Source: Epiperipatus broadwayi (lineage: Eukaryota; Onychophora; Udeonychophora; Euonychophora; Peripatidae). Taken from it: a stretch of DNA of 64,000 bases. The position numbers were made by a program, and so were the translations under genes. The DNA lies in NCBI GenBank assembly GCA_028023455.1, contig JAQFVV010000112.1, positions 1-64,000 on the forward strand, written 5' to 3'. Below the pieces are notes generated by a model. The model worked only from the letters and a program-made list of their open reading frames with translations, was not told the origin of the DNA and ran no database searches. Below, piece by piece: positions 11,220 to 24,344 of this stretch; positions within the stretch are counted from its first letter, which is position 1, and each line of letters begins with the position of its first letter.

Positions 11220-12289
11220 ATATATATATATACTTCAGTAACCAATATTTTTCAATTGAGTGTAGGTCAGTGGCATTCTAAAGAGGAAAAAGATGAAGCC
11301 ATTTTAGTTAATTAGGTATGAGCTTGTATAATGACCATATGAATCAAGTCATAAATCACAAATACATCCATATGTAGATAATTTTGTCTAATGCTTTATT
11401 TAATGATAGTTTGATTATGTCTTTCATTAAACTTTTATTTTTTAAAAGTTCTTCAAATCATATCGGATGATTATAAATTTCTCCAATGAATCTGTATTTT
11501 TTTATACATATCTTTCCCAATGCAAACAATCAACATGGAATTCTTTTTAGATTTTCCTTAGATACTTTGTAATTTTAAACATAATCTGTCTTTCACATGA
11601 AAATCATATTCAAGTCCACCATAAAATAGCCTTTTTAAGATGTCTTGGGTATTCTTACTTATATGTGTAAACTAACTGAAATTCTCCTCCAATTTTATTA
11701 TAGGTGGGCACTATAGTATCACAATAGAAAAGCAAAACAACATATTATTTTTTATGATCTTGTCATCATACTAAAACTTTGGAGTCAATTCCTTAGTTAA
11801 AATTTTCTAATAACTTTATATTGAATGTAACTAGTTAGTCGTAAATTCATGCAGTAAATTAAAAAGAATGACTTTAGATATAGCTGATTTAGTTAGTAAA
11901 TAATTGCATCACCATGATAGTAGCTATCTTTTAATTAGTTGCAAAAAGCAACGATTAGAGTCTGTGATAACTGAACATTCACATTTAGTTCTTAAAGATA
12001 CTTTAATAATCCTATGATTAACCTTTATGATTCATCAAAGGTATAACGCTTGGATTATAAAGTAATTCATTGAACAAAACAATTATGCATACATTATTAA
12101 GATAATTCAATAAAACAAAAGATTCCTAAAGAACCATTTTTTAACGAACTTGTAAATAACACCCACTTTTTTGTTATAATAATATCTATTAAATCAGATC
12201 AACTTTTATCTGACAAAATATAAAACCAGTCATCTAAAAACTGAAGAGTAAGTACAAGTAATTTCTTAATAAAAACAAGTCAATTGAAG
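11220..12289. other. No gene recognised
   Basis: AT-rich sequence mirrored at about 49,640-50,770. No open frame of note and no named repeat. The short shared motif CACTATAGTATCACAATAG / CTATAGTGCCCACTATAG near 11,708 and 50,290 shows the arms still align here. Confidence 0.4.
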
Positions 12290-12640
12290 TCAAAAAATTG
12301 TGGAATGTGCTCGCTGTGGAAAAGTGGAGTCGAGCATTGTAATAGTAGTATGAAAAAGAGAGTGCACAAATTTTATTTTTACACCTAAAAGTTTATTTAG
12401 GCAAAAACATCGGGACACAGATTTTTTGCATTCTGATTTCAGTAACAGAGACAAACCTAAATAATATCGATTCCAATACAAGTAATTCTAATATAAATAG
12501 TGCTTGAAAGCTACACTTCCTAAAATCATTACATATTAATTCGTATTATGGGTTCTATCTAATCATATCATTATATGATAACATTAATAAAATGTGAATA
12601 TTCAGGTGTTTTAAAGTCTATTCGAAAAATTCAGCTTCTG
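12290..12640 (-). repeat. ~350-bp repeat (left, inner copy, decayed)
   Basis: Mirror of 49,275-49,640 with heavy divergence. Recognisable blocks include the AATAATATCGATT region and ATCATATCATTATATGATAACATTAA. The minus-strand open frame 12,290-12,481 within it has no domain and is not called. Confidence 0.5.
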
Positions 12641-13700
12641 GTGGAAGGGCGTGGTGTGGTCGAGAATTCCGGACAGTGACAGGTAAATAAGCTTTACAGG
12701 CTTGACTTAATGTATAGAAGTGTTGAAAGATTTGTTATATTAATTGTTTTTAGTCATACACAAAAGTGATAATTTCTTGGTGAGTTCATTTCTAAAAAAT
12801 GATTATATTTGTTTAAGACTTGCATGCAATTGTTTTAATAATACATCGCAGATGTGTTTGTTCTGTGAATATACATTTTATTCTACTTACTGCGATATTT
12901 TAAATTACAACTTCTTTCAATTATGCACCTTAACACTGCTAAAGTTACTAACATTTACTAGATAAATGCACTTAAAATTTTTTAAAATATATACATAAAC
13001 AAAATCTTCACATATCACAAAACATTAAACTATTCTACGATTAGTACGACTAGGGCATGACAAGTAGCAAAGGTTACTTCTGACGAGGTGAAAATAAAAT
13101 TGGTAGTGTACACAACACTTATGCATATGTGACTCACATGGAGATGGAAACCATAATTCAGTTTTAATTACATTATTTGCGTTAATAAACATATATCCGA
13201 TCTTTGCTAGCCAGTAAAATAAGTACCAGGAGATGGTCATTTTCCCAAGGGAGTGTTACTTTTATTTCCTTTTTTTTAACAATCAATTGTCAATTTTTAT
13301 ACTTTAGTAGGTAATGTGCATGTTTAGTATACGAGACAGAACATTATATTGAGATTAATTCATTTGAAAAACGCCATTAATATAGTTTAAAGCATGCTCA
13401 CTTGGGTGCCAGTACCAGATAGTCGGTTACGAACGAAAAATTACAATATGTGAGAATAGATAATGACGTTTCAATCTCAAAAAGAAATTTTTCCTTCTAA
13501 ATGCTTGATAGAAAAATGTCTCGTAGAAAAAAATTTAAATGTCCATATTTTTAAAGAAAAAGAAGAATATAAACTTTCAAATTTGAGTTGATTTTTTATA
13601 CCACAAAATGATTCCTTTGCTAGAAAAAATACTTGTTTTATGATGTTAGAGTTCATTAATCAGTTTTTTAGATTAAACCATGGTACATATCACTACATTT
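12641..13700. other. No gene recognised
   Basis: Mirrored at about 48,235-49,235. Frames such as 12,744-12,965 and 13,025-13,240 are unconserved between the arms and have no domain, so none is called. Confidence 0.4.
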
Positions 13701-13775
13701 TTATGTCAGAGCATGGTCAACCAATATATAATTACTTGCTTGCAAGGTAGTCATCGCATTTGGTCAACGCTTGAC
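13701..13775 (-). mobile_element. tRNA-derived SINE 1, decayed copy (left)
   Basis: Aligns with the right-arm SINE at 48,105-48,213: TTATGTCAGAGCAT, TTACTTGCTTGCAAGGTAG and CAACGCTTGACCATTC are still readable, but the promoter-like boxes and about 25 bases are lost. The flanking duplication survives as ATCACTACATT and TTGAATCACTACAATT. The insertion is in both arms, so it predates the inverted duplication. Confidence 0.65.
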
Positions 13776-14099
13776 CATTCTTGAATCACTACAATTAATG
13801 GGCAATTTGTAAATAATACAATATTTGTTTAAGTTACCACGAACTGAACTTTCCATGTCATTTGACATATCTTGAATGCAATAGTACTTAGTCAAAACAT
13901 ACTTTTTACATGTGATCTACGTATTTTAAAAATAGTTGAATGCAGCAAGTAATATATAGATCTGTTATGGAACTAGCTTCAAAAGTATTGTGATATGTAA
14001 TTTGATCATTATAATTGACTACATATGATAAGATTGCAAATCATTTCAGTATTATGGAACAATTATTAACGACACTTACTATGATCGAAGAGTGACTCG

Positions 14100-14703
14100 T
14101 CTGCTGATAGATTATCTTTTGAACTAGAAAAAATGGTATTAGTTGACGCGTACGTCGTAAATCTTGATCTTCTGATTTATTTAAACTGCCTATAAACAAT
14201 TAATCATAGTCATGAATATCAATATCAGAGACAAATCTCCCATGTAGTCATCTAGCTAGTAGTAATCGATGGATACAAAGAAGATTTTTTGTGAATAAAA
14301 TCCCCATTACAATATCCTATCTCAATATGCCCAGATTAATTTTACCTGTTCGAGCTTCGAGTAGGTACTAGGTAGTCAATTTTATGCAATAGAACCTTTA
14401 CATCCATTGATTACTTACCCCTGATTGTTATTATTATTATGGTGGGTTTTGCTCGTTGTTAATAGTTTGTGTAAGCTATTAGGGGACATGGTGATTACAT
14501 GATGTTTAGTCGTTTAATGCCAGTAACAACATTACAATTGCACATCTATCTAACTTACTTTCATTACTAAATATAAATCATTTTCACCTGTAATTAATTT
14601 TCCTGACATATACTCTGCCATAGAACCAATAAACTATGCAATTAACTAAATAATGCCATCCATCAAATTGATCTGAAATGTCTTGATTAAAATCAATAAA
14701 AGC
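14100..14703 (-). pseudogene. LINE reverse transcriptase fragment, decayed (left)
   Basis: Mirror of 47,095-47,760. The minus strand from 14,703 still begins GCTTTTATTGATTTTAATCAAGACATTTCAG-like, with TGGATGGCATTATTTA and ATTACAGGTGAAAATGATTTA. However, no continuous reading frame remains and the conserved KQGC region is lost. Identified only through the better right copy. Confidence 0.55.
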
Positions 14704-14709
14704 ACATAT

Positions 14710-15404
14710 ATATGATCACGAGATGGCGTTTTTTACCAGTAAACATGATCAAGCTGAGTTTGTTTACATAAACGTCATCAAGAGTCAGAATTAGACTATC
14801 TCTTTCATTTTTGCTCACTTTCAGATCAGTTGATTTCGAAGATTAGTTTTTAGCTATCATCAGTGGACAGTAGTCAAGACATTAGATCTAAAACTGACTC
14901 CAAAAGTGTTTAGCACAGATCTGTATCAGTTTCTCAAAAAGCTTAAAGTGTTGGACGAATTTTTCAGACAATCGAGCGTCCAAATTCAGCCAAACAGCTG
15001 TCGATATACTATATTTGTTCTTCGATTCAAAGTTCAGCTCTCCACATAGTCAAAAGTTTCGTAACTCCAGATCATATGAAACCTAAAGGTCCAGATTTAA
15101 AAAACAAATAACAAAACGTTTGAACCACGCATTGAAACCTGTTGACGATCACAGAGATGGTGCTTTTTTATAAAAAACAGGACAAGCTGCTTGAGCTTAC
15201 TATAAACGCATCGCCAAAGAGTCAGAACTATCGCTAGATTTCAGCTGATTTATATATGCTATCAGTGAATATACAGTAGCCAAGAAACTAGATCTAAAAA
15301 TTCGACTCCAAGTATTTTATACACGGAGTCATTCTGTAGCATGAAATTTTTTTTCATGTCACGAGCAGTGTCAAATTGCCAAACAAGTTAGATAGCTATA
15401 TAGG

Positions 15405-15405
<1 letters not shown>
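14710..15405 (-). repeat. Pair of diverged 281-bp units (left)
   Basis: Two units, about 14,710-15,000 and 15,150-15,405, mirror 46,392-47,086. Readable blocks include GAGATGGCGTTTTTTACCAG, CATAAACG, AGAGTCAGAA, ACTAGATCTAAAA and TTAGATAGCTATATAGG. They differ strongly from each other and from the right-arm units. Confidence 0.65.

Positions 15406-15408
<3 letters not shown>

Positions 15409-15477
<69 letters not shown>
15409..15477. repeat. (TA)n microsatellite
   Basis: About 34 TA units, next to the degenerate 281-bp unit; partner of 46,312-46,386. Confidence 0.95.
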
Positions 15478-15479
<2 letters not shown>

Positions 15480-15480
<1 letters not shown>

Positions 15481-16036
15481 TCTTTCATACTTGTAACAAA
15501 TATGGTGCTTTTTAATTCTCAAATTAAATGATCTTTGATTACGTAATAATACTTCTAGAATTCATAAAAATATTTTTAATAACATCTATATTAAATTTAA
15601 ACATTTCATTAATTAAATTCTGTTATAAAAGGTATCAAGAGATTAATTTGTCGCATGTTGACTGTGACATGGTTCAGCTAGGTATGTATACATTGTAAGA
15701 TACTGTTCAAAAGAATTCACCATAAAAATATTTAATTAAAGGGGTGCATCAGATTTGTATGATATGGGAAGGCAAACTCTCAGAATTTCATTCACATCAT
15801 TTTCAGTATACTCTTTCATCATCAGTCTTGTTCAGAATTCTTATGATATCGCATTGTCTAGCCCATCATGGGTTATAGTGTTTCAAACTAGTTATCCAGA
15901 CAATTATTGTCACCTTAAATTTTGTAAAGAATAAGCTGAATTTTGTTATTATAGTAACACATGCATTGAAGAGATGGTGATGTAGGCACTTAGAATGTCA
16001 GAAAATTTGTCAACTATTATTGCGTGCATTGCGTGA

Positions 16037-16130
<94 letters not shown>

Positions 16131-17480
16131 ATTACATATGCGCTAAAATGTAGTGGTCATATATTTGTAATTAGAGAGTTGCAAAGTATTTCCAGTTTGT
16201 AGAATTAAAAAATAATAATTTTATTAATGGGGAAAATAATATTTAAAACTTCTCTTAGACCTATTTTTATTAAAAGAGTCATGATTATTAAAGTACTGTA
16301 TCCCCAGTAGTATTAGATAAATTTTGATTAAAAATGATTAAATATTTAAGAGGGTTTGTCTGTTTTTTAAAAAGAAAATAAAGAAAGGGAATTAGCAAAA
16401 TATAATTTTAATAATTTTGTAAATTTTAACTTATCAAAGTCGTTTTCCTTTCTTTTATCCTATTTAATGAAATGGGAAAAAAAATCCACACCATTAACAG
16501 ATTATTAATTGTTTTACAAGTTTATAATTAGAAAGGGTCGTCAAGAATTTTATATTCGCCACCCCCCGTTCTAATCTTTTTTAACTATGTGCGAAGATTG
16601 GGCCGAATAATTGTAGTTGGCGAAGTTTTACTAATTAGTTTATTCTAGTTACCAGTTTCGCTTCATAAAAGTGTAGGGGTGTGTACAAATCATATTACGA
16701 GGTTTAGTATTCCTAAGATTTAGTTTTTTTCTGATGATCCCAATAAAATTAGTTACTTATATAGAAGCCCACATTAAAGATTATTATATCGTTAATTTGT
16801 TTATTTATTTTCCTCTTAACTCACAGTACAATTTCAAAGAGCTTGCTTCTGAGCTAGATTGTGTACATCAGCTTATGGGGATAAAAATATATTTATGTAT
16901 AAATAGATTTATTTGTCTCTAGTTGAACTTATTCTTCAAAAGTCCATGCACTATCTTTGCTAGACTGATCTTTATAAATTTACTTTTTTACTTTAGATAG
17001 ATATAATTTCTTTCAGGCTCAGTGTTTAAATCCCAATTTTTTCTGTAGAAAGTTACAAGTGTACAATCACTTATAGTTGCAAAAGTTGTTACCATTAAGT
17101 TCAGACCACAGCTGGAGTACCCGCATTACAATATAGTATATACGTCCAGATAAATTAGTATTTGAAATTTCAGAATAAATGTTTCTCCACATTCATCATG
17201 GTATAAAGATATTGAAGATATAGATGACTTGTATAATTATAGATTCGTACAGTTTTTTCTTCCTTATATTTTCTATTCGAAACTAGTAGTATACTTATTG
17301 AGCAACCAATAGTTAAATGAGTTATTATGATCAAATTATATATACATATATATACATCATAGCTATAAAAGTTTTATTTTTACTAAAGTTGTAGGTATAT
17401 AATCACATAGTATCTGACTCACAATATTTTTATACTTTTTTAATTTGTAGAAACATTTGTATTCAAACCTATCAGTTTTT
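15480..17480. other. Intergenic, only (TA)n recognised
   Basis: Mirrored at about 44,160-46,310. A (TA)n tract lies at 16,038. Small open frames (such as 16,734-16,922) are not kept in the partner arm. No element is identified. Confidence 0.4.
16038..16125. repeat. (TA)n microsatellite
   Basis: About 44 TA units; partner of 45,629-45,713. The poly Tyr-Ile open frame across it is an artefact of the repeat. Confidence 0.95.
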
Positions 17481-17574
17481 TAAGTAGTTGTGATCGAGTG
17501 ACGATCGTTGTCCTGAGTGGGTTCGCTTCCTGCTTCAATAGCAGGATTAACATGAAAATATATATATAGTCATA
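17481..17574 (+). mobile_element. tRNA-derived SINE 2 (left)
   Basis: TTGTGATCGAGTGACGATCG...GAGTGGGTTCGCTTCCTGC is the mirror of the right copy. Box B is intact; the tail is diverged (AGCAGGATTAACATG). The flanking ATCAGTTTTT (about 17,471) and GTCAGTTTTCC (about 17,576) are the remnants of the target duplication. Confidence 0.75.
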
Positions 17575-19097
17575 GTCAGTTTTCCAGAATTATTTTCAGT
17601 AACTATCTAGAAAGAAACCTCTAAACAATAAAGGTTTCTAAATCATATTCACACTCAAAAAATAGAGATTTTTTTCTCGCATTTTTATAATATGTCAGAA
17701 AAGATAATGAATGTAAAATATAAAAAGCCAAAAATTGAACAAATGTCATATTTGAGATTTTTTAAGTTCTTTTTTGATATCTGTCTTAATTAGTCATTAT
17801 AGCATTGAATTCAAGATATAATTTTAATAACACACTTTTTTCAGTGTCGTCGCCACTATGCGAAGGTATTACCGATCATGAAGGTGTGCATTATGTACAT
17901 ATGTTACTAAAGCAGTGTAGTCTAAGCGAGGTGTGAATGCGTGAATGGAGTGGGAACGAGTAAATTGCATCATCTAATTCTAAAATTATTTTATCTTTTA
18001 TATTATCTACATTTTAAAACATTTATTTAAAAAGCTACTAACTTGCAACAACAAAGCATTGTTTTTCATTAAATAGCAAATGACTCAACTTATTTTTATA
18101 TCACAAAAGAGTAAAAACATTAGATTTCATCATTCTTTAATCGCATACAAAAATGTTATCCACCAAATGTTAAGCTAATTTTTCTTAGTAAATTTATGAT
18201 AGTCCGATATTATATCTACGCATATTGCTTGATTCTTATATCTTCAAGTATTTTTAATCTAGTTAGTATAGCGTGTCACATTTTTTTAGCTCTTCTCGAT
18301 GTCGATCTAGACTCAATCGATGAAATTATATATATTTTCTGGCTTAGAAATCTCAGAATAGCATACAAATATTGACATTGATTTTTATTTTTTAAATTGA
18401 AGAATTATATTGTGACTTGAATATATCTATATTATACAAATAAACTAGAATATTTTATGAGAAAAAATAATTTTTTAATAATATATTGTTGCTACTATGA
18501 GAGTTTTAGTATTTTTGAATATCAACTGATTATTAAAATATTTTGTAATTCTTATACTATTACAAATATGATCAGTATGTCTCCACCACATTCATGCCAT
18601 TATTCTGAAGTTCTTAATATCTACTCCTGAAATGTGGATAACACCGAATTTTATATTTTATTTTTTAATTCATACATATGTGACCGATAACTGGCTCTCC
18701 TTCAAGTAGAGGTTACATCATCTCTGAATAATGCAGATGATCCATAGAAATGTATTTTGCTATTTATACAAAGCTCAAAATATAGTTAGACGAAATTTGA
18801 TTGGATATGTACTCCCAACTTGGCAGTGCGTAATCTTATTTTAAAAATTGGGATGTTACTGAAACATTTAAACTGACTTAACTATGAAAGTTATTAAATC
18901 ATGGATTGCAAAATTTCAAGTGGTTTCGCTTACCTATTGAAACCACAGAAATTATCTATGGCAATTACCATATTATAATTCCATGCTACAGCATGCTAAC
19001 ACCTTGTAACTAGTTGTGATAAATAATAAATAATATTATTATGTATTAATTCAAGATTTGTGAAAGTAGCAAGCTACTTGGAGAAAAGAACTCATAC
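17575..19097. other. No gene recognised
   Basis: Mirrored at about 42,486-44,040. Arms align through motifs such as AATTTCATCGATTGA / TCAATCGATGAAATT (18,320 and 43,268), but nothing codes. Confidence 0.4.
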
Positions 19098-20154
19098 TTT
19101 GTCTATTCTAACATTAATTTTGAAGTTACGCTTTGAGCTCGTTTTCACCGGAAGTGTGTTAAATAAGTCCACGCAAAAGAGATCCACATAAATGATCGAT
19201 AATGCGCTATTGTTAAATACACACGCATCTTATATTATATCGTAGAAAGTAATAAGCACATTATTGGAATTCGACTCATCTTTAGTAAATTCAATCATTT
19301 CAGTGCTTTATAAAAAATAAGATTTTATGTACTAATGAAATTAAAATTAGGAATTCTCCATATTTTATGTAGCACACACATTAAATTTTTACTAATGATT
19401 AGAATGTTTGTTCAAAATGATGGTACGCACAATTTTGCTTTTTTAAATCACATTCTGTAATCAATTATTAATCATTTAGTATCCACATAGTTTATGCAGC
19501 AGTCATAGTATGGCATAAGTACAATTTGACAATTAAAAATTAAAATCTGATTTTTAATTAAACTAACAATTTAAAAATTATTTATTGTGACTTGAAATTA
19601 ATGTGAAATTTGATTTAAAATCGGAATTGAAAATTAAAAGACAAAAAAAAAATTTAATTTTTAGTTGTTAGTTTCATAAACAATTAATAAACTATCGTCT
19701 CAAAGATTAATTACTACTATACTAGTCACAGAGAGTCACTGTGTTACAACATGAGTGTGAAGTTGGCACTTAGTTATCTGCAAACAAACGTATTTTTCAA
19801 ATAGGTATAATACTAAAATGGCGTGTATAAAAGTAATTACTGCACGTAAATTATGCATAAAAACATATTATTATTTTGAATAAAATTAAATATTATTAGT
19901 TAAAAAGTTTGTCAATTTATATCAATTTTTTTTAAATTTGGAAATTTTTTATTAGTCATATTTTTATTTCTTTATATATTTTTTTTTATGTCAATTTTAA
20001 AGTAATTTACATTGGTGTTTAATTTACTGGAATTTTGAAAATATTATATCAGATCCTCCTTTTCACAAAGTAAGCTACTTTGCTTTTTTCACACTATTTC
20101 AAGCTTGGGCTATGTTTTCGAGGAATCTATCATCGACGAGAGAATGAACTTATG
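19098..20154 (-). mobile_element. TA-flanked DNA transposon remnant (left, outer)
   Basis: Mirror of 41,386-42,485. Internal blocks are shared (TTTTGAAGTTACG, CGGAAGTGTGTTAAATAAGT, TTATTGGAATTCGACT, GAATCTATCATCG), but both terminal repeats are decayed beyond direct recognition. Confidence 0.6.
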
Positions 20155-20524
20155 TGTAGTCATCTAACAGGAACACATAATACACGTCCATATCTATGAT
20201 GCAGGTTTAATTTAAAAATGGGCATTAGTAGGTCGCAGACAAAAAAAAGCTAACACAAAATAGGAATTTGTAATTAAACATTAAATACTATAATTAAATC
20301 AAAGAGATAGATAACACATGACTGCATGTACTAAATATAAGCAGACTAAGAAAATGATTTTAATGAAAAATTATTGACATTAATTCCACCTCCAAACATA
20401 GTAGATACATGTTTAAAGATCAAATAAGACTTAAATTAATGTATAATACTTCTTTTGTCGAGTTTTATTTAGAATTTTGTTTATTTATTTATTTTGATGT
20501 TAATAATAAATCTGAACATAATTG

Positions 20525-22300
20525 AAGTTAAAGAACTATATAAAAATAATAAATATTTCCTTTATTGAACTAGTTTCAGCTACTATTATAATTCCTTTTC
20601 TAAAATACATAATCTTTCAATATATCAATCATTTATTTAATATTCATTTTACGAAATATTTATTTAACATAATCTATTTACATATATTTCAATTTATATA
20701 TACCCTAAATTTATATATATAATAATAAAATTATATATAAATACATAATTCAATAATATATATTATTATATTATACTATGATAATTATATAAATATATAT
20801 TATTCATTAATTAAATTATATATTATCATCTCATATATTTCTTAATACATTTATTATTCAAATATAATCTTATTTATTTATAGTTAACCAATTATTTATA
20901 TTAACTAATTATTTATATAAATATATATATATTAATTTAAAAATAATAATAAACAAAAATCAACCAATTATATAGAGTTAAATATTATCAGTCATATCCA
21001 TTAACTTGCCTAAATTATTAGTTTTACAGAATGTAGGGTTCCCTCAAACTAATCATATAGATTGAATACATTATGATATTATTTAATACCATTAATAATT
21101 AATTACCTTATAACTCCATATTATCGGTCGACTCCAATAATTACAATAATAATATATATATATAATGAAGAAGATATAACTCCGGAATTATATCCTTCTT
21201 TCAATTAATTTAATAGTTACGCTCGTTCGCTTACTTTCGGATGCTTGTTTTTCATACTGGACTATTATACATATTTTTATTAGCTTCCTACAAATCCTAT
21301 TTGTATATCAATTTCAGTTTACTTTCTATTATTATTTTTATCCTCTTCACATTCGATATTCATTTTCCCAATGATTTACTATTATTCAAGGTTTTACAGC
21401 TCTCATTCAAACCTCTTTTTCCGAAAATTTTATCTACATCTTTATAATAAGGTACCTTATCCATCTATTATTTAATCTTCCATCCCTCTCATATTTTATC
21501 TATTTTTCCCGTTTACTAATACTTCTACACTAAATTTAATATCTTTTATTAGTCACATTCATCTAGCATCCTTTATATTCGTTTAAGTTACAAAGATTAC
21601 CCTTTATTTATTATAAGTCTATTAACCCTTCTAAAACCGACATTTATTAATTTAGTGTTAAGGTACAAGTCCAAGATCAATTATTCCTCTAATTACAACA
21701 TGTTTAATATATTAATTCCTCTATTTTTATCTCCTCCTTGTTTTCTATTCAAAATAAATAACCAACATTTTAAATCTCTTCTTTCTTCTCGATTAAACTT
21801 AACTATTATATATATATATTAATTCAATCCATAAAATATGTTATAATATACTCCCCTATTATTTCAACAGTCACTATATCATCCATTATATCGTAATATT
21901 TAATTATTTCATTATTTTTTATAGTATTTTCCTTACTTATATTTTTCCCTCCAAATCCGCCTATAACGGGGTGACAATAACCACTTGTCGAACAATTCAT
22001 AACCCATTTTTATACCCAAAAAAACCTATCCTGTACATTTAAAATAATAAATTATTAAATCATCAATGTTTCCATAATAGTGTATATTCATTTTTCACAT
22101 TTTTTCCACTTTATTTTCTAACATAGCTTCCAACTAACTTTTATACTCTCGGAATTTTTTTGATTACAATTTTTTCCACATCTATTGGAGTATCTGGAAC
22201 TATTCCTATTTAATTTAATATTATTTATTTCCATAACATGAATTTTCACTGAATTATATATACTATACATTAATTACATCTGTTATTTTAATTTATGTAC
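20525..22300 (-). pseudogene. Penelope-like retroelement PLE-1L (left, decayed)
   Basis: Mirror of PLE-1R (39,190-41,010). Minus-strand traces include the RT motif A region near 22,190, the catalytic YVDD region near 21,880 and the GIY-YIG region near 21,240-21,480. The antisense open frame at 21,241-21,447 is simply the reverse of the GIY-YIG segment. Many small indels break the frame. The 3' end (20,565-20,620) retains GAAACTAGTTCAATAAAGG of the terminal hammerhead-like motif. It lies head to head with PLE-2L. Confidence 0.75.
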
Positions 22301-22309
22301 AATAATATA

Positions 22310-23975
22310 TAAAAAAATAGCAGATGCAATTGATTATGATATGTATAGTATTAAAAATTCAGAAAAAAATGTTATGGAAATAAATAATATTAAATTAAAT
22401 AGGAATAGTTTCACTGCTTCAATAGATGTAGAAAAAAGATATCAAAGTGTTCCAAGGGATGAAAGTGTAAAGTTAGTTATAAGTATGTTAGAAAAAAGTG
22501 GAAGAATATGTAAAGAATGGATATACACTATTAAGGAAGCATTGATGATAATAAGTGATAGTTTGTATTTTAAATATAAGGATAGGGTTTTGGAATATAA
22601 AAAAAGAATGTAGTTATGAGTTGTTAGATAAGTGGGTCATTAGCATCGATGTTTATAAATAATTTGGAAGAAAAAATAGTAGGAAAATATATAAAAAATA
22701 AATAAATAATTAAATATTATAAATATGTGGATGATATAATTGTTGTTGGAAATAGGAGGAGTATATGAAAAAATATTTAATGAATTGAATAATAATATAT
22801 ATTAAAATTAAGTTTACAATAGAGAAGGAAGAGAAAGGCTTTAAAATATTTGGTTATTTATTTGAATAGAATTAAGGAGAACAAAAATAGAGGTGAAATA
22901 GTATATTAAACATGTTGAAATTAGAGGAATAATTGATCCTAGTTTGTACTAACTGTGGTCACAAAAAAAATCAGTTTTAAAGGGGTTTAAAATAAAAAAA
23001 TGATAGACTTACAATAAATAAAAAGAAATCTATTGGAACAAAAAAATAAATATAGAAAAGGATTATATGAAGATGTGATATAATAAAAAAGACATTAGAG
23101 AAGTTTTGAAGAGTAAGAGTAAAAATAAAGTAAAATATGGGGAAAGAAAAAAGGAAAATAAAAACAAAGATGAAAGGTTCAATAACCAATACCTTATTAT
23201 AAAGATGTATATAAGATTTTAGGAAAATGGAGGTTGAATGAGGATATAAGAATTGCTTGGAAGAATAGTAAATCATTGGAAAAATGAATATCAAATGTGA
23301 AGAGAGAGAATAACAAAGAAAGTAAAATAGGATTGGTATACAAATTAATTTTGTAGGTGCTACAGTAAAATATATATAGGTCAAATGGGGAAAACAGCAA
23401 TAGAAGTGGGAAAAAGAGACATAATAGGGTTATTGAAAGGAAAAAATATGAATTCAGTGATCATATGTCCATTATTTAAATACTGGTCATAGAATGAGAT
23501 GTATTGATGATATGGAAGTTATAAAATTATTTTAAAGATTATAATAGAAGGAAATATGAGACAGTAGTATATTCAAAAGACATATGAGTAAATGCATTAA
23601 TTTAGTTAAAGGATGTGCAAAGTTGAGTAGTAAATGGGCATTGAAGGATATCTGGAAAATTTAATATATGATTGATATGGTTTTTTTTTTTTATTGTTGT
23701 TGTTTTTTAAATTAATATATATGATATATGGAAATAATTAGTTAACTATAAATAAATAAGGTTATATTTGAAGATATGGTTAGTAGAAATATATGAGAAA
23801 TAATATATAATTTAGCGTACAAAGTATGTGTATATAATTTATGATGTATAATATATGTATATAATTATTTAATTGTATTTAATGTAATTTTATTTATTGT
23901 ATATATATATATATATGTAAATAGGTCATGTGATTATGTAAAATGATTTTATAAAATGAACATTAGAGGGAGTAT
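22310..23975 (+). pseudogene. Penelope-like retroelement PLE-2L (left, decayed)
   Basis: The RT begins in frame at 22,341 and is open for 90 codons, with motif A as SFTASIDVEKRYQSVP. It then loses frame at GATAGGGTTTTGG (an extra base relative to other copies). YKYVDDIIVVG (about 22,717-22,750) shows the catalytic YVDD. The GIY-YIG segment lies at about 23,320-23,660 and is frameshifted. The 3' non-coding end, with a TTGTTGTTGTTTTTTAAATT block, runs to about 23,975, where the shared end GAGGGAGTATTGAT stops matching PLE-1. The Arg in the R-x-x-EH motif is Val-coding, as in PLE-2R. Confidence 0.8.
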
Positions 23976-24344
23976 TGATAGATATAAAGAAGGAATAGAA
24001 AATATTAACATCCGTTACTTGAATGTCAAATGCTTGAAAAACAGTATAGGGTATATATAATCGAAGTTATGGAGAAGTATAAATAGAAAAAAGTGACATA
24101 TAAAAAGTGGATTATTGGTTTTATGTTGGGCCTGGGGGAGAAGATGGGGGACCTAGAGGTATAAAAGAAATATGGGACATGATGTGAAATGGAGTGTGAT
24201 TAGAATAACTGGGACTGGAAGGAATGGAAAGTGTGTAACAAGTTTTCCTCCGGGCATTTAATTATTTGAGAATTTCTGACTTTCGTCTAAGGAGAAGATT
24301 AGTTAGTACATCACATCACATGTGATTACATTAGTGGGCAGTGG
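23976..24344 (+). other. Flank of PLE-2L with decayed short ORF
   Basis: Mirror of 36,970-37,340. It contains the decayed equivalent of the 63-codon frame at 37,094-37,285 (GGATTATTGGTTTTATGTTGGG) and the conserved ATCACATCACATGTGATTA stretch (imperfect palindrome). Confidence 0.5.

Noticed and set aside
12744-12965. Short open frames at 12,744-12,965, 13,025-13,240, 16,734-16,922, 42,802-42,984 and 55,424-55,654 as small genes
   Set aside because: None is kept in the mirror arm in the same frame, and none shows a start context, domain or codon pattern different from AT-rich background.
16020-16202. Open frames made of repeated Tyr-Ile (also 45,602-45,850)
   Set aside because: Direct products of (TA)n microsatellites.
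22977-23400. Hydrophobic open frames at 22,977-23,400, 33,473-33,857, 37,910-38,137 and 21,241-21,447 suggesting membrane proteins
   Set aside because: They are antisense readings of the Lys-rich PLE linker and GIY-YIG segment, whose complement is rich in Phe/Ile/Leu/Ser codons.
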